Positions 7,010-13,116 of a DNA stretch of 17,103 nt are shown here, one piece after another. A model generated the notes under the pieces. That model was not told the DNA's origin, made no database searches, and saw nothing but the letters and a program-made list of their open reading frames with translations. The first letter of the stretch is position 1; each line of letters begins with the position of its first letter. The DNA is from Candidatus Levybacteria bacterium RIFCSPLOWO2_12_FULL_37_14 (GTDB taxonomy: Bacteria > Patescibacteriota > Microgenomatia > Levybacterales > UBA12049), in contig MFPH01000060.1 of assembly GCA_001782645.1 (NCBI GenBank), positions 1-17,103 of the forward strand. Direction: 5' to 3'. Position numbers and translations under genes: made by a program.

Positions 7010-8125
7010 TTAAAGCTTTTTTAAATTATTTAACATTGCATTTACCGTGTTGTTCCAACTATATCGAGATGCTTCTTCTTTCGCTCCGCGGCAAAGCTTC
7101 TGATATAGAAAATCATTGGATAGTAACTGTATAATTGTGCTCGCAAGTGATTCTGGCGATCTCTCTGTAACCAGAATACCATTTCTATCATTTATTACAA
7201 TGTCTCTCAGCCCCGGGGAATTGTATGCGACTACAGGCGTACCAACGTATCCTGCTTCAGGAATGGTCAGCCCAAAGCCTTCTCTCAATGAAGGGTGAAT
7301 GAGTAGATGAGCACGTGCTAAAAGCGCAAACTTTTTATTCTCCGAAACAAAACCATAAAAGGCAACCTTATCTTCAATATGTAATTGTTTACACATTCTT
7401 TTTAATTTTTGTACATAGCCTAACTCTCCCTTTCCGACAATCCAAAGTCTGACGGTCTTATTCCTCTTGGCAATTTCCTTTAACGTATTCAATGTCTCTT
7501 CTATCCCCTTTGCCACAGTTAACCGACCGACAAAAATAAGCGTTTTTTCTTTTTCTTTTTTTATATCCCTTATATTTTGCGGCACGTTAACTCCCATAGG
7601 CAAAACAGCTATGTTTTTTTTATTTACGCCATCTGTTACTAGATCTTTTTTTGTAGAATCAGAAATAGTGATAAATTGAATATTTTTATATACCAACCGA
7701 AGGTAAAACTTCTCAACTATTCGTCCCAACAATCCAAAAAATGATCCAAAAACTTCTTTCCACAAGTCTGAAGCAACTTCACAAATCAACGCTATTTTTT
7801 TCCCCTTCACATACCAAGGAGTGAAAAAAGGAATTCCATGGATTTCATCTATAACAATATCAAACTTCCCTTTTTCTTTCCGGTAGAACAGGAAAGCCCG
7901 AAAATGCACAGAAGCAAACAGGGTTCGGATGTCGGCGTTTCCTTCCCGAATAATTTTAACATTATCAATTACTTCTTTGCGATATGCTCCCGGGAAAAAA
8001 CTTGAAAATTGCACAACGTGGTTTCCCAACGCTACAAGCCGCTTAGCAATTTCATGCGTTAAAATCTCAGCACCTCCCGATGACGGATTGTTAATATCTC
8101 TCCAATTCAAAATTAAGATTCTCAT
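7010..8125 (-). CDS. Glycosyltransferase family 4 (GT-B)
   Basis: 371 aa, close to the usual GT4 length. SSGGAE (15-20) is the glycine-rich loop near the N-terminus that is typical of GT4. FVGRLTVAKGIEETL (about 198-212) opens the C-terminal Rossmann domain. REGFGLTIPEAG carries the E-x7-E pair (Glu282 and Glu290) that binds the donor nucleotide sugar. These enzymes transfer hexoses with retention, many of them mannose or glucose, but specificity is not readable here. The start ATG overlaps the stop of the preceding GT2 by 4 bp (ATGA), so translation is probably coupled. A GAGTG about 10 nt upstream is one of the few faint Shine-Dalgarno-like strings in the window. The gene lies in the middle of the flippase-to-SDR block, which suggests a step in repeat-unit assembly. 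Confidence 0.93.
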   Translation of the reverse strand: MRILILNWRDINNPSSGGAEILTHEIAKRLVALGNHVVQFSSFFPGAYRKEVIDNVKIIREGNADIRTLFASVHFRAFLFYRKEKGKFDIVIDEIHGIPFFTPWYVKGKKIALICEVASDLWKEVFGSFFGLLGRIVEKFYLRLVYKNIQFITISDSTKKDLVTDGVNKKNIAVLPMGVNVPQNIRDIKKEKEKTLIFVGRLTVAKGIEETLNTLKEIAKRNKTVRLWIVGKGELGYVQKLKRMCKQLHIEDKVAFYGFVSENKKFALLARAHLLIHPSLREGFGLTIPEAGYVGTPVVAYNSPGLRDIVINDRNGILVTERSPESLASTIIQLLSNDFLYQKLCRGAKEEASRYSWNNTVNAMLNNLKKL

Positions 8126-8919
8126 CCAGTATTCACTCTAAAATTCAATTCCGGATCATATTTCCATTTTCTTTTATTTCTATCATCATAGTAACGAAGA
8201 ATTTTAAGCCGATAAAAAACAGCTAAAGAATCCCAAAATGTTTTTAGCAATGCCTCCAATAAGCCTTGGGAAACTATGCTTCTTCCAAAGTTAAAGTTAA
8301 GTTCAATTGGCGCCTCGTATATCTTGTGATAACCAAGGTAAAATGCCACCACTAGTATTTCTATGTCAAAAGCAAATTTCTTAACCAAAAGACGAGGCAA
8401 AACATTTTCAATAACTTCTTTTTTAAAAAATTTTATTCCAACTTGAGTATCTCTTACATTAAGACCGAAAAGAATTCTTATAAATGTTTGCGAGAGGAAG
8501 CTTATTATTCTTCGTTCCAAAGGATATTTTACTTTTGATTCAGGATGTCTTTTACTTCCAATGATTATATCCGCATCATATGATTCAAATCTTTTAAGTA
8601 GGGCTAAAAGCCCGCTTGGATTAATATCCATTCCTGCATCTATAAATGCAATGATCGACCCTTTTGTCTTAGCCATTCCAAAACGAACCGCATATCCCTT
8701 TCCATGATTATGTTGATACCCAATAACAATAACTTTCGGAGATTTTATTTTTTTTGCATTTTTAAATGTGCCATCAACTAGCCCATCGACTACAACGATT
8801 ATTTCATAATCATAGTGTAATTGGCTCATGACCTGAACTATTTTTTCTACGTCAGTTTTTATTGTTTTCTCTTGCTTATAGGCAGGAACAATAATGGATA
8901 ATAAATTAAGTTTTCCCAT
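8122..8919 (-). CDS. Alg5/DPM1-like GT2, probable polyprenyl-phosphate sugar transferase
   Basis: 265 aa. GT-A fold with LSIIVPAYKQEKTI (7-20), VVDG (43-46), NHGKGYAVRFGM (71-82) and a DAGMD acidic motif (94-98) in place of a strict DxD. GSKRHP (121-126) and RDTQVGIKFF (156-165) match the dolichyl-phosphate beta-glucosyltransferase-like (Alg5-type) GT2 group. Members move a sugar from a nucleotide to a polyprenyl phosphate on the cytoplasmic membrane face. There is no clear C-terminal membrane helix, unlike the GT2 at 11097. The start lies within the end of the cupin gene (14-bp overlap) and its stop overlaps the next GT4 start. The close resemblance to proteins I associate with Patescibacteria is one reason for the suggested origin. 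The sugar is unknown. Confidence 0.9.
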   Translation of the reverse strand: MGKLNLLSIIVPAYKQEKTIKTDVEKIVQVMSQLHYDYEIIVVVDGLVDGTFKNAKKIKSPKVIVIGYQHNHGKGYAVRFGMAKTKGSIIAFIDAGMDINPSGLLALLKRFESYDADIIIGSKRHPESKVKYPLERRIISFLSQTFIRILFGLNVRDTQVGIKFFKKEVIENVLPRLLVKKFAFDIEILVVAFYLGYHKIYEAPIELNFNFGRSIVSQGLLEALLKTFWDSLAVFYRLKILRYYDDRNKRKWKYDPELNFRVNTG

Positions 8920-9472
8920 TTGAAGTAGTATCTAGGGTAAATTTGTTACGAACCTGATCCCATACGAACAAGGACCCTTCGCTATTTTTTACCCCTGCTT
9001 CTTTGTAGGAGATACGCTGTTCCTCGCTAGGATTATATAAAAACGTTGGGAAATTTAACAATATTGCAGGGATCTGGGAAACAACCAAGAAACCATGAAG
9101 AGTGCTTTTGGGAATTAGAAGAATATAGGGATCAATATCCGCTTGCATATGGAAAAGATTAAGAAGTCCAAGAGTTTTTGAATTTTGCTCGTTATCAGCG
9201 ACTGCAACTATGATTTCTCCCTGAGCTACTACAAACCTATCTTCCTGAGTTGGATGAAAATGCCAAACTGACTCGTCTCTTGCAATCCCACTGTCTGTAA
9301 CGGAAAAGTATTGCATTGCAAATTCCCTATTCTTGCCATAGATTTCTTTCCAATCAGTTCTCAATGTTTCAACCAAAATTCCCGATTTATCCCTATTGAC
9401 TTTAAGAGGATACATTAAAACATCTTTAATCAAAACTGAACTATCCCTGTTAGCTAAAGTTATAAATTCCAT
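8906..9472 (-). CDS. RmlC-like cupin (dTDP-4-dehydrorhamnose 3,5-epimerase superfamily)
   Basis: 188 aa, about the size of RmlC (roughly 180-185 aa). The core follows RmlC: MQYFSVTDSGIARD, then WHFHPTQEDRF (70-80), the G-E-I turn, IPKSTLHGF (120-128) and a tyrosine (Tyr146) before NPSEE. In RmlC an RGLH histidine, an AHGF histidine and a tyrosine take part in catalysis. Here His71 and/or His73, His126 and Tyr146 occupy comparable places. The RGLH context is changed to ESVWHFH, and the RmlC active-site lysine seems to be arginine (in EDRF). It may be an epimerase of a 4-keto-6-deoxy sugar nucleotide or a related isomerase. No rmlA, rmlB or rmlD neighbours are in view. It sits 46 bp after the flippase and overlaps the Alg5-like GT2 by 14 bp. 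Confidence 0.8.
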   Translation of the reverse strand: MEFITLANRDSSVLIKDVLMYPLKVNRDKSGILVETLRTDWKEIYGKNREFAMQYFSVTDSGIARDESVWHFHPTQEDRFVVAQGEIIVAVADNEQNSKTLGLLNLFHMQADIDPYILLIPKSTLHGFLVVSQIPAILLNFPTFLYNPSEEQRISYKEAGVKNSEGSLFVWDQVRNKFTLDTTSNGKT

Positions 9473-9518
9473 AATAAATCAATGTTATCAAATATTAAAT
9501 CGTCTTGCCATGTTATTG

Positions 9519-10844
9519 CTAATATCCAATTTCATTGGCCGTTCCAATCATGACTTGCCTATCTAGTTCCCTATGCTCGCCATAAATTTTTATGTAGTAG
9601 ATTACAAGGACTGCAAGAAGAGCTAATTCTACCAAAAGAGAGATTGTAATAACTGTAAGAAGAGAGCTATGATAAAAAGTTATAAGCAATAATTGACTTA
9701 TCGCTGCAAAAAGAACCGGAATATATACGTTGGTTTTTTTTATAGATAAAAAATAGTATACAAAAAGTGTAATTAAAGAGTAAGTTGTTATAAATACTCC
9801 AAATAAGCCCAATAAGCCGGACTCAGATCTGTACATCTCATTTTTAATGATAAAATTTATCGATAAATCAGGATATAAAAAATAAAATGCGGAAATAAAG
9901 ACAGAGGGAATAAACACAATAGCAACTGCCATTTTAAAAATATTGTTATAACTTTCATTTTTAGCCTGTTTTTTTACAATCAACGGAAACATTACTCCCC
10001 CAACAGGAGCTGTTAAGAAGAAGATGATTTTTCCAACTAAAGATAATCCCGCATAAATGCCGGCCTGCAAAGGATCAAAATAATGCTTTACAAGCAAAAT
10101 GTCCGTAGATATTAGGGCCATCATTCCTAAAGTAGCAAGGGAGGAAGGAATTCCGTACGAAAGAATTTTTTTAAAATTAATTCTACTTTTATTATTGACC
10201 TTGCTAACCCATACAAATTTTAGGTAAATAAAACCAATAATAGAAGGGATTATTCCGGAAATAAATATCGCCCATATCGCTCCTTTAGCATTAAACCCTA
10301 AGAATACCAATATTATTCCAATCGCTAATTTGGACATAGTTGAGATAATGTTGGAAAAAGAAATAAACTTAAAAGATAATCTTGCCTGCAGAAGCCCGTT
10401 GATTATAACTCCAATATAGGCTAAAGCCGAAGTTACGCCTACTATTAAAATTATTGATTGATCGTAGATCTTGAAAAAATCTCCTATGCTGCTTGCAAAA
10501 ACAATAAAACAAAGAAGTATAATCAGGCTAACGGAAAGAAGAGGCTTTATGATTCTTAAAGAAAGCGCTTTAACAGACCCATAATCTTCTTTTGCAAAAT
10601 GAGAGCCTGCAAAACTAACGATCGTCGGGATTATCGATCCGGCCGGAATCGCTATGAGACCCATTAAAGAAACTGTGCTTGCTAGAATACCGAATCCTTC
10701 CACAGTCAAGTTTCTACCCATGAACAGATTAAAAAATAAATTAAATACGTTAGCGATTGTTGAGCCTATAAAGATATAAATACCGCCAGTTATTAACTCG
10801 TGTTTTAAAAAATGGTTTCCCAAATATCGGATCTTGTTCCTCAT
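9519..10844 (-). CDS. Wzx-like oligosaccharide flippase (MOP/PST superfamily)
   Basis: 441 aa, strongly hydrophobic, with about twelve predicted membrane-spanning segments spread from residue 17 to 422. The N-terminal NLTVEGFGILAS (45-56) is the conserved loop of polysaccharide transporters. DILLVKHYFDPLQAGIYAG (238-256) followed by an APVGGVMFPLI helix is characteristic of the second half. Such proteins move undecaprenyl- or polyprenyl-linked oligosaccharide repeats across the inner membrane. As first gene of the left block it likely defines the operon start. An AT-rich TATAAT lies 7-12 bp upstream of the ATG, and no Shine-Dalgarno is present. No Wzy-type polymerase is recognised with certainty in the window, although one of the large membrane proteins further right could serve that role. 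Confidence 0.92.
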   Translation of the reverse strand: MRNKIRYLGNHFLKHELITGGIYIFIGSTIANVFNLFFNLFMGRNLTVEGFGILASTVSLMGLIAIPAGSIIPTIVSFAGSHFAKEDYGSVKALSLRIIKPLLSVSLIILLCFIVFASSIGDFFKIYDQSIILIVGVTSALAYIGVIINGLLQARLSFKFISFSNIISTMSKLAIGIILVFLGFNAKGAIWAIFISGIIPSIIGFIYLKFVWVSKVNNKSRINFKKILSYGIPSSLATLGMMALISTDILLVKHYFDPLQAGIYAGLSLVGKIIFFLTAPVGGVMFPLIVKKQAKNESYNNIFKMAVAIVFIPSVFISAFYFLYPDLSINFIIKNEMYRSESGLLGLFGVFITTYSLITLFVYYFLSIKKTNVYIPVLFAAISQLLLITFYHSSLLTVITISLLVELALLAVLVIYYIKIYGEHRELDRQVMIGTANEIGY

Positions 10845-10850
10845 AATTCA

Positions 10851-10856
10851 ATTATA
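10851..10856 (-). promoter_or_regulatory. Possible -10 element for the flippase block
   Basis: The minus strand reads a perfect TATAAT here. A start point about 7 bp downstream would fall on the A of the flippase ATG at 10844, giving a leaderless message. No convincing -35 is found at 15-19 bp, and no extended -10 TG is present. In such AT-rich DNA a chance match is quite possible. Confidence 0.25.
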
Positions 10857-11061
10857 TATTAAATTCAGAATTCAAACACCTGCTTAGGTCAAAAAGACCA
10901 TAGGAACACCTAACTTCTAATAGTCTCAACCCAAGATTCCGTAATAATTCCTGTAGCGGTTTTTGCAAGACAAGCTTTATCGCCAGTATTTTTATAAATC
11001 TCGGATATAAAATCTTAATTTGTTGCTTTTCTTTATATAAAGCACATATAATATCAACCAT
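10852..11061 (-). CDS. Doubtful 69-codon ORF upstream of the flippase; possible gene remnant
   Basis: An open frame of 69 codons starts at ATG 11061 and ends 7 bp before the flippase ATG. I do not recognise the product. The segment KPLQELLRNLGLRLLEV followed by a YGLFDL stretch looks faintly like the C-terminal end of a class I methyltransferase (the usual pattern is LLEKxGFEILEV). It could thus be a decayed tail, but this is only an impression. Against it: no Shine-Dalgarno, three cysteines in a short basic peptide, no upstream in-frame extension (TGA at 11073-11071), and occupation of the only room for divergent promoters. It may be an accidental frame. Confidence 0.2.
   Translation of the reverse strand: MVDIICALYKEKQQIKILYPRFIKILAIKLVLQKPLQELLRNLGLRLLEVRCSYGLFDLSRCLNSEFNI
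10875..10913. repeat. Direct and inverted repeat cluster in the divergent spacer
   Basis: AACACCT occurs twice in direct orientation (10875-10881 and 10905-10911). TTAGGT (10884-10889) pairs with ACCTAA (10908-10913) around an 18-nt loop. GGTC-AAAAA-GACC (10887-10899) is a perfect 4-bp stem that competes with it. The cluster lies 31-69 bp upstream of the flippase ATG, in a place where an operator or attenuator could sit. It may be chance. Confidence 0.3.
11023..11052 (+). promoter_or_regulatory. Candidate sigma70-type promoter for the plus-strand GT2
   Basis: TTGCTT (11023-11028) is separated by 18 bp from a perfect TATAAT (11047-11052). A start point near 11059 would leave a leader of about 38 nt before the ATG at 11097. 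The -35 matches only TTG of the consensus, so confidence is moderate to low. Confidence 0.35.
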
Positions 11062-11076
11062 AAACGGTATTCAATC

Positions 11077-11100
11077 ATGGAAGATAAAAAATCAATATGA
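11077..11100 (+). other. Seven-codon leader frame overlapping the GT2 start
   Basis: ATG at 11077 opens a frame encoding MEDKKSI. Its TGA (11098-11100) overlaps the GT2 ATG (11097-11099) as ATGA, the same junction used between true genes here. It could couple translation of the GT2 or be chance. Confidence 0.2.
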
Positions 11101-12041
11101 GAAGTAAAAAGATTTCAGCAGTTATCGCCTGCTATAAGGATAAACAAGCAATTCCTATAATGCATCAAAGGCTTACCAAGGTATTTAAAAATATTGGGAT
11201 AGCTTATGAAATAATTTTTGTTAACAATGGAAGTCCAGATAATACAGCTGATATTTTAAGAAAAATTATCTCAAAAGATTCTCATGCAATAGGAGTTAAC
11301 CTCTCAAGAAATTTTAGCTCTCAAATGGCATTCACTAGCGGCATGGAAATAGCTACGGGAGACGCAATAGTATTGCTTGATGGAGATTTACAAGATCCAC
11401 CTGAACTGATAACAAAATTTTATGACAAATGGCTACAGGGTTTTGACGTTGTATATGGAATTCGCACCAAACGTGATTCATCCTTTTTCATGAAAGTCGC
11501 CTATAAACTATTTTACAGAATTTTTCAAAAATTATCTTATATTGAAATACCTTTAGATGCGGGAGATTTTTCCTTAATTGATAGGAAAATAGTAAATATT
11601 CTTAAGCAATTTCCTGAAAGAGATAGATTCCTGAGAGGACTAAGGGCCTGGGTCGGTTTTAAACAAACAGGAATTCCCTACACAAGACATCGAAGAATGT
11701 TTGGAAAAACCACTAATAATTTTATTAAAAACATTCAATGGGCAAAAAAAGGAATTTTTTCTTTCTCATATGCGCCTTTGGAATGGGTTTCGTATATCGC
11801 AGGCTTTGTTACGATTCTGTCTTCTTTCACTATTCTTATTTACGGCGTTCTTTACATTTTTTACGGAGCCCCTAAGGGTTTTCTTACAATTTTAGCCTCA
11901 ATTTTATTTTTAGGATCTATTCAATTACTCTCTCTCTCAATAATCGGAGAGTACATTGCAAAAATTTTTGAAGAAGTAAAGCAAAGGCCAAAATATATCG
12001 TTAAAAACATTGTTAGAAATTCCGATACCTCAAAAAAATAA
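11097..12041 (+). CDS. DPM1/GtrB-like GT2 with two C-terminal membrane helices, polyprenyl-phosphate sugar transferase
   Basis: 314 aa, the only confident plus-strand gene. The GT-A domain has SAVIACYKDKQAI (7-19), the DGDLQDP metal site (95-101) and RDRFLRGLRAWVGF (185-198), all typical of the ArnC/GtrB/DPM1 group. Two hydrophobic helices follow (about 231-253 and 262-285), and a short cytoplasmic tail ends in KK. These enzymes load a sugar onto polyprenyl phosphate for use by GT-C transferases on the outer face. The nucleotide-binding motif reads VNNGSPDNT rather than V(N/D)DGSPDNT, so the second Asp is Asn46-region asparagine (Asn44). It converges with the GT4 at 12052 over a 10-bp gap and diverges from the flippase block. 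A GGAAG about 13 nt upstream is the only Shine-Dalgarno-like string. Initiation may be coupled to a seven-codon frame at 11077-11100. Confidence 0.92.
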   Translation: MRSKKISAVIACYKDKQAIPIMHQRLTKVFKNIGIAYEIIFVNNGSPDNTADILRKIISKDSHAIGVNLSRNFSSQMAFTSGMEIATGDAIVLLDGDLQDPPELITKFYDKWLQGFDVVYGIRTKRDSSFFMKVAYKLFYRIFQKLSYIEIPLDAGDFSLIDRKIVNILKQFPERDRFLRGLRAWVGFKQTGIPYTRHRRMFGKTTNNFIKNIQWAKKGIFSFSYAPLEWVSYIAGFVTILSSFTILIYGVLYIFYGAPKGFLTILASILFLGSIQLLSLSIIGEYIAKIFEEVKQRPKYIVKNIVRNSDTSKK

Positions 12042-12051
12042 TAAACCTAAT

Positions 12052-13116
12052 TTATTTAGCAACAACACTTTCATATACGCCCATTGTTTCATCAGCAGTT
12101 TTGCGCCACGTGAATTTTCTTGATTGAATTATGCCTTTTTGCGAAAGTTCTTTTTGCAGGCTTGGATCGTTAAACACCTCGCTAATACCCTTTGCAATAC
12201 TGTCTACGTCATAGGGATCAATGTATCTTCCTGCTTCCCCAACAACTTCTGCCAAAGAACCTCCTCTTGATGTCACTACGGGACATCCACAACCCATTGC
12301 TTCAAGAACTGGCAATCCAAAACCTTCATAGATAGAAGGCATAATAAAAAGCGTTGCCAAATTATATAAAGCAACTAAATCTTCCGAAGAGACAAAGCCC
12401 AAACGAAGAACATTCTTGTTTTGCGAAGCTTCCTCCTGAACTTTCACCAAGTCTTTGTTCCAGGGATTTTTAGTATCAATATTTCTATCAATTAAAGCTT
12501 TTCCAACCATTACAAGGGGTACGCTAATCTTGGAGGCTACCTCTATTAATCTTGGCAAGTTTTTATTCCACGTTGCATCACCGACATACAAGATAAACTT
12601 CTCCGGCAATCCATATTTTTTTCGAATCTCCTTAATCATTAATCCTTTATCATTAATCCTTTTAAACTCTTCCCCTGCAGCCAAATACACAACTTTGATT
12701 TTTTCTGAATTGATACCAATATATTTGATAACATCTCTTTTTGAAGATTCCGAATCGGTAACGATTGCATTTGCGTTTTTTAAGGCCAATTTTTGAAGCT
12801 GCCATTTTAGGCTACCCTTTAATCCGGCTCTAAAATGCTCTGGGAAAACTAAGGGAGTTAAATCATGAACAGTAACAATTTTTTTATTTTTGGAAAATAC
12901 CGGAAGTGTTAAAAAGAATGGTTCAAAGTAAGGATAATGTACTACATCAATGTCTTCATCCAGCGAATCTCCCCTGTTAAAGTAAACATATTTATTCTCC
13001 GGATAATATTTTTCAAGTGATGATTTCAAATTTTGCAAATAAAATCCCGTACCTCTTACCCGATGCTGTAAATAATGTCCGTTTTTAAGAGGAGATATGT
13101 CTATAGCAATATTCAT
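12052..13116 (-). CDS. Glycosyltransferase family 4 (GT-B), mannosyltransferase-like
   Basis: 354 aa. The glycine-rich loop RVRGTGFYLQNL (19-30), VTVHDLTPLVFP (81-92) and YVGDATWNKNLPRLIE (177-192) follow the WbdA/mannosyltransferase-like branch of GT4. YEGFGLPVLEAMG has the E-x7-E pair Glu264 and Glu272, and CGCPVVTSRGGSLAEVVG is the standard donor-binding loop. It likely transfers mannose or a related hexose to a lipid-linked or surface glycan. The linker between the two Rossmann domains (about 152-162) is encoded by a perfect 14-bp tandem duplication (12635-12662). The ATG overlaps the stop of the preceding membrane protein by 4 bp, so it is the last gene of the right-hand block. No Shine-Dalgarno is present. 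Confidence 0.92.
   Translation of the reverse strand: MNIAIDISPLKNGHYLQHRVRGTGFYLQNLKSSLEKYYPENKYVYFNRGDSLDEDIDVVHYPYFEPFFLTLPVFSKNKKIVTVHDLTPLVFPEHFRAGLKGSLKWQLQKLALKNANAIVTDSESSKRDVIKYIGINSEKIKVVYLAAGEEFKRINDKGLMIKEIRKKYGLPEKFILYVGDATWNKNLPRLIEVASKISVPLVMVGKALIDRNIDTKNPWNKDLVKVQEEASQNKNVLRLGFVSSEDLVALYNLATLFIMPSIYEGFGLPVLEAMGCGCPVVTSRGGSLAEVVGEAGRYIDPYDVDSIAKGISEVFNDPSLQKELSQKGIIQSRKFTWRKTADETMGVYESVVAK
12635..12662. repeat. Perfect 14-bp tandem duplication inside the GT4 gene
   Basis: ATCATTAATCCTTT occurs twice without a gap (12635-12648 and 12649-12662). Fourteen is not a multiple of three, so the two copies are read in different frames and specify different residues (RINDK and GLMIK). 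They fall in the variable linker between the two GT4 domains. Confidence 0.95.

Larger units (their letters stand above)
10845..11096. other. 252-bp divergent spacer between the flippase and the GT2 gene
   Basis: This is the only intergenic stretch over 50 bp. It separates the left minus-strand block from the lone plus-strand gene, so promoters for both should lie here. It holds two TATAAT strings in opposite orientations, a small cluster of direct and inverted repeats (10875-10913), a doubtful minus-strand open frame of 69 codons, and a seven-codon plus-strand frame that ends on the GT2 start. No RNA gene or riboswitch was recognised. Confidence 0.6.

Noticed and set aside
12040..12056. AATAAA-CCTAA-TTTATT hairpin between the convergent GT2 and GT4 genes as a bidirectional terminator
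   Set aside because: The stem has only six A-T pairs, overlaps the GT2 stop codon and cannot be extended. It is too weak to call a terminator in AT-rich DNA.
12455..12796. Open plus-strand frame of 113 codons opposite the GT4 gene
   Set aside because: Antisense to strongly conserved GT4 sequence with the E-x7-E site, and no independent evidence of coding.
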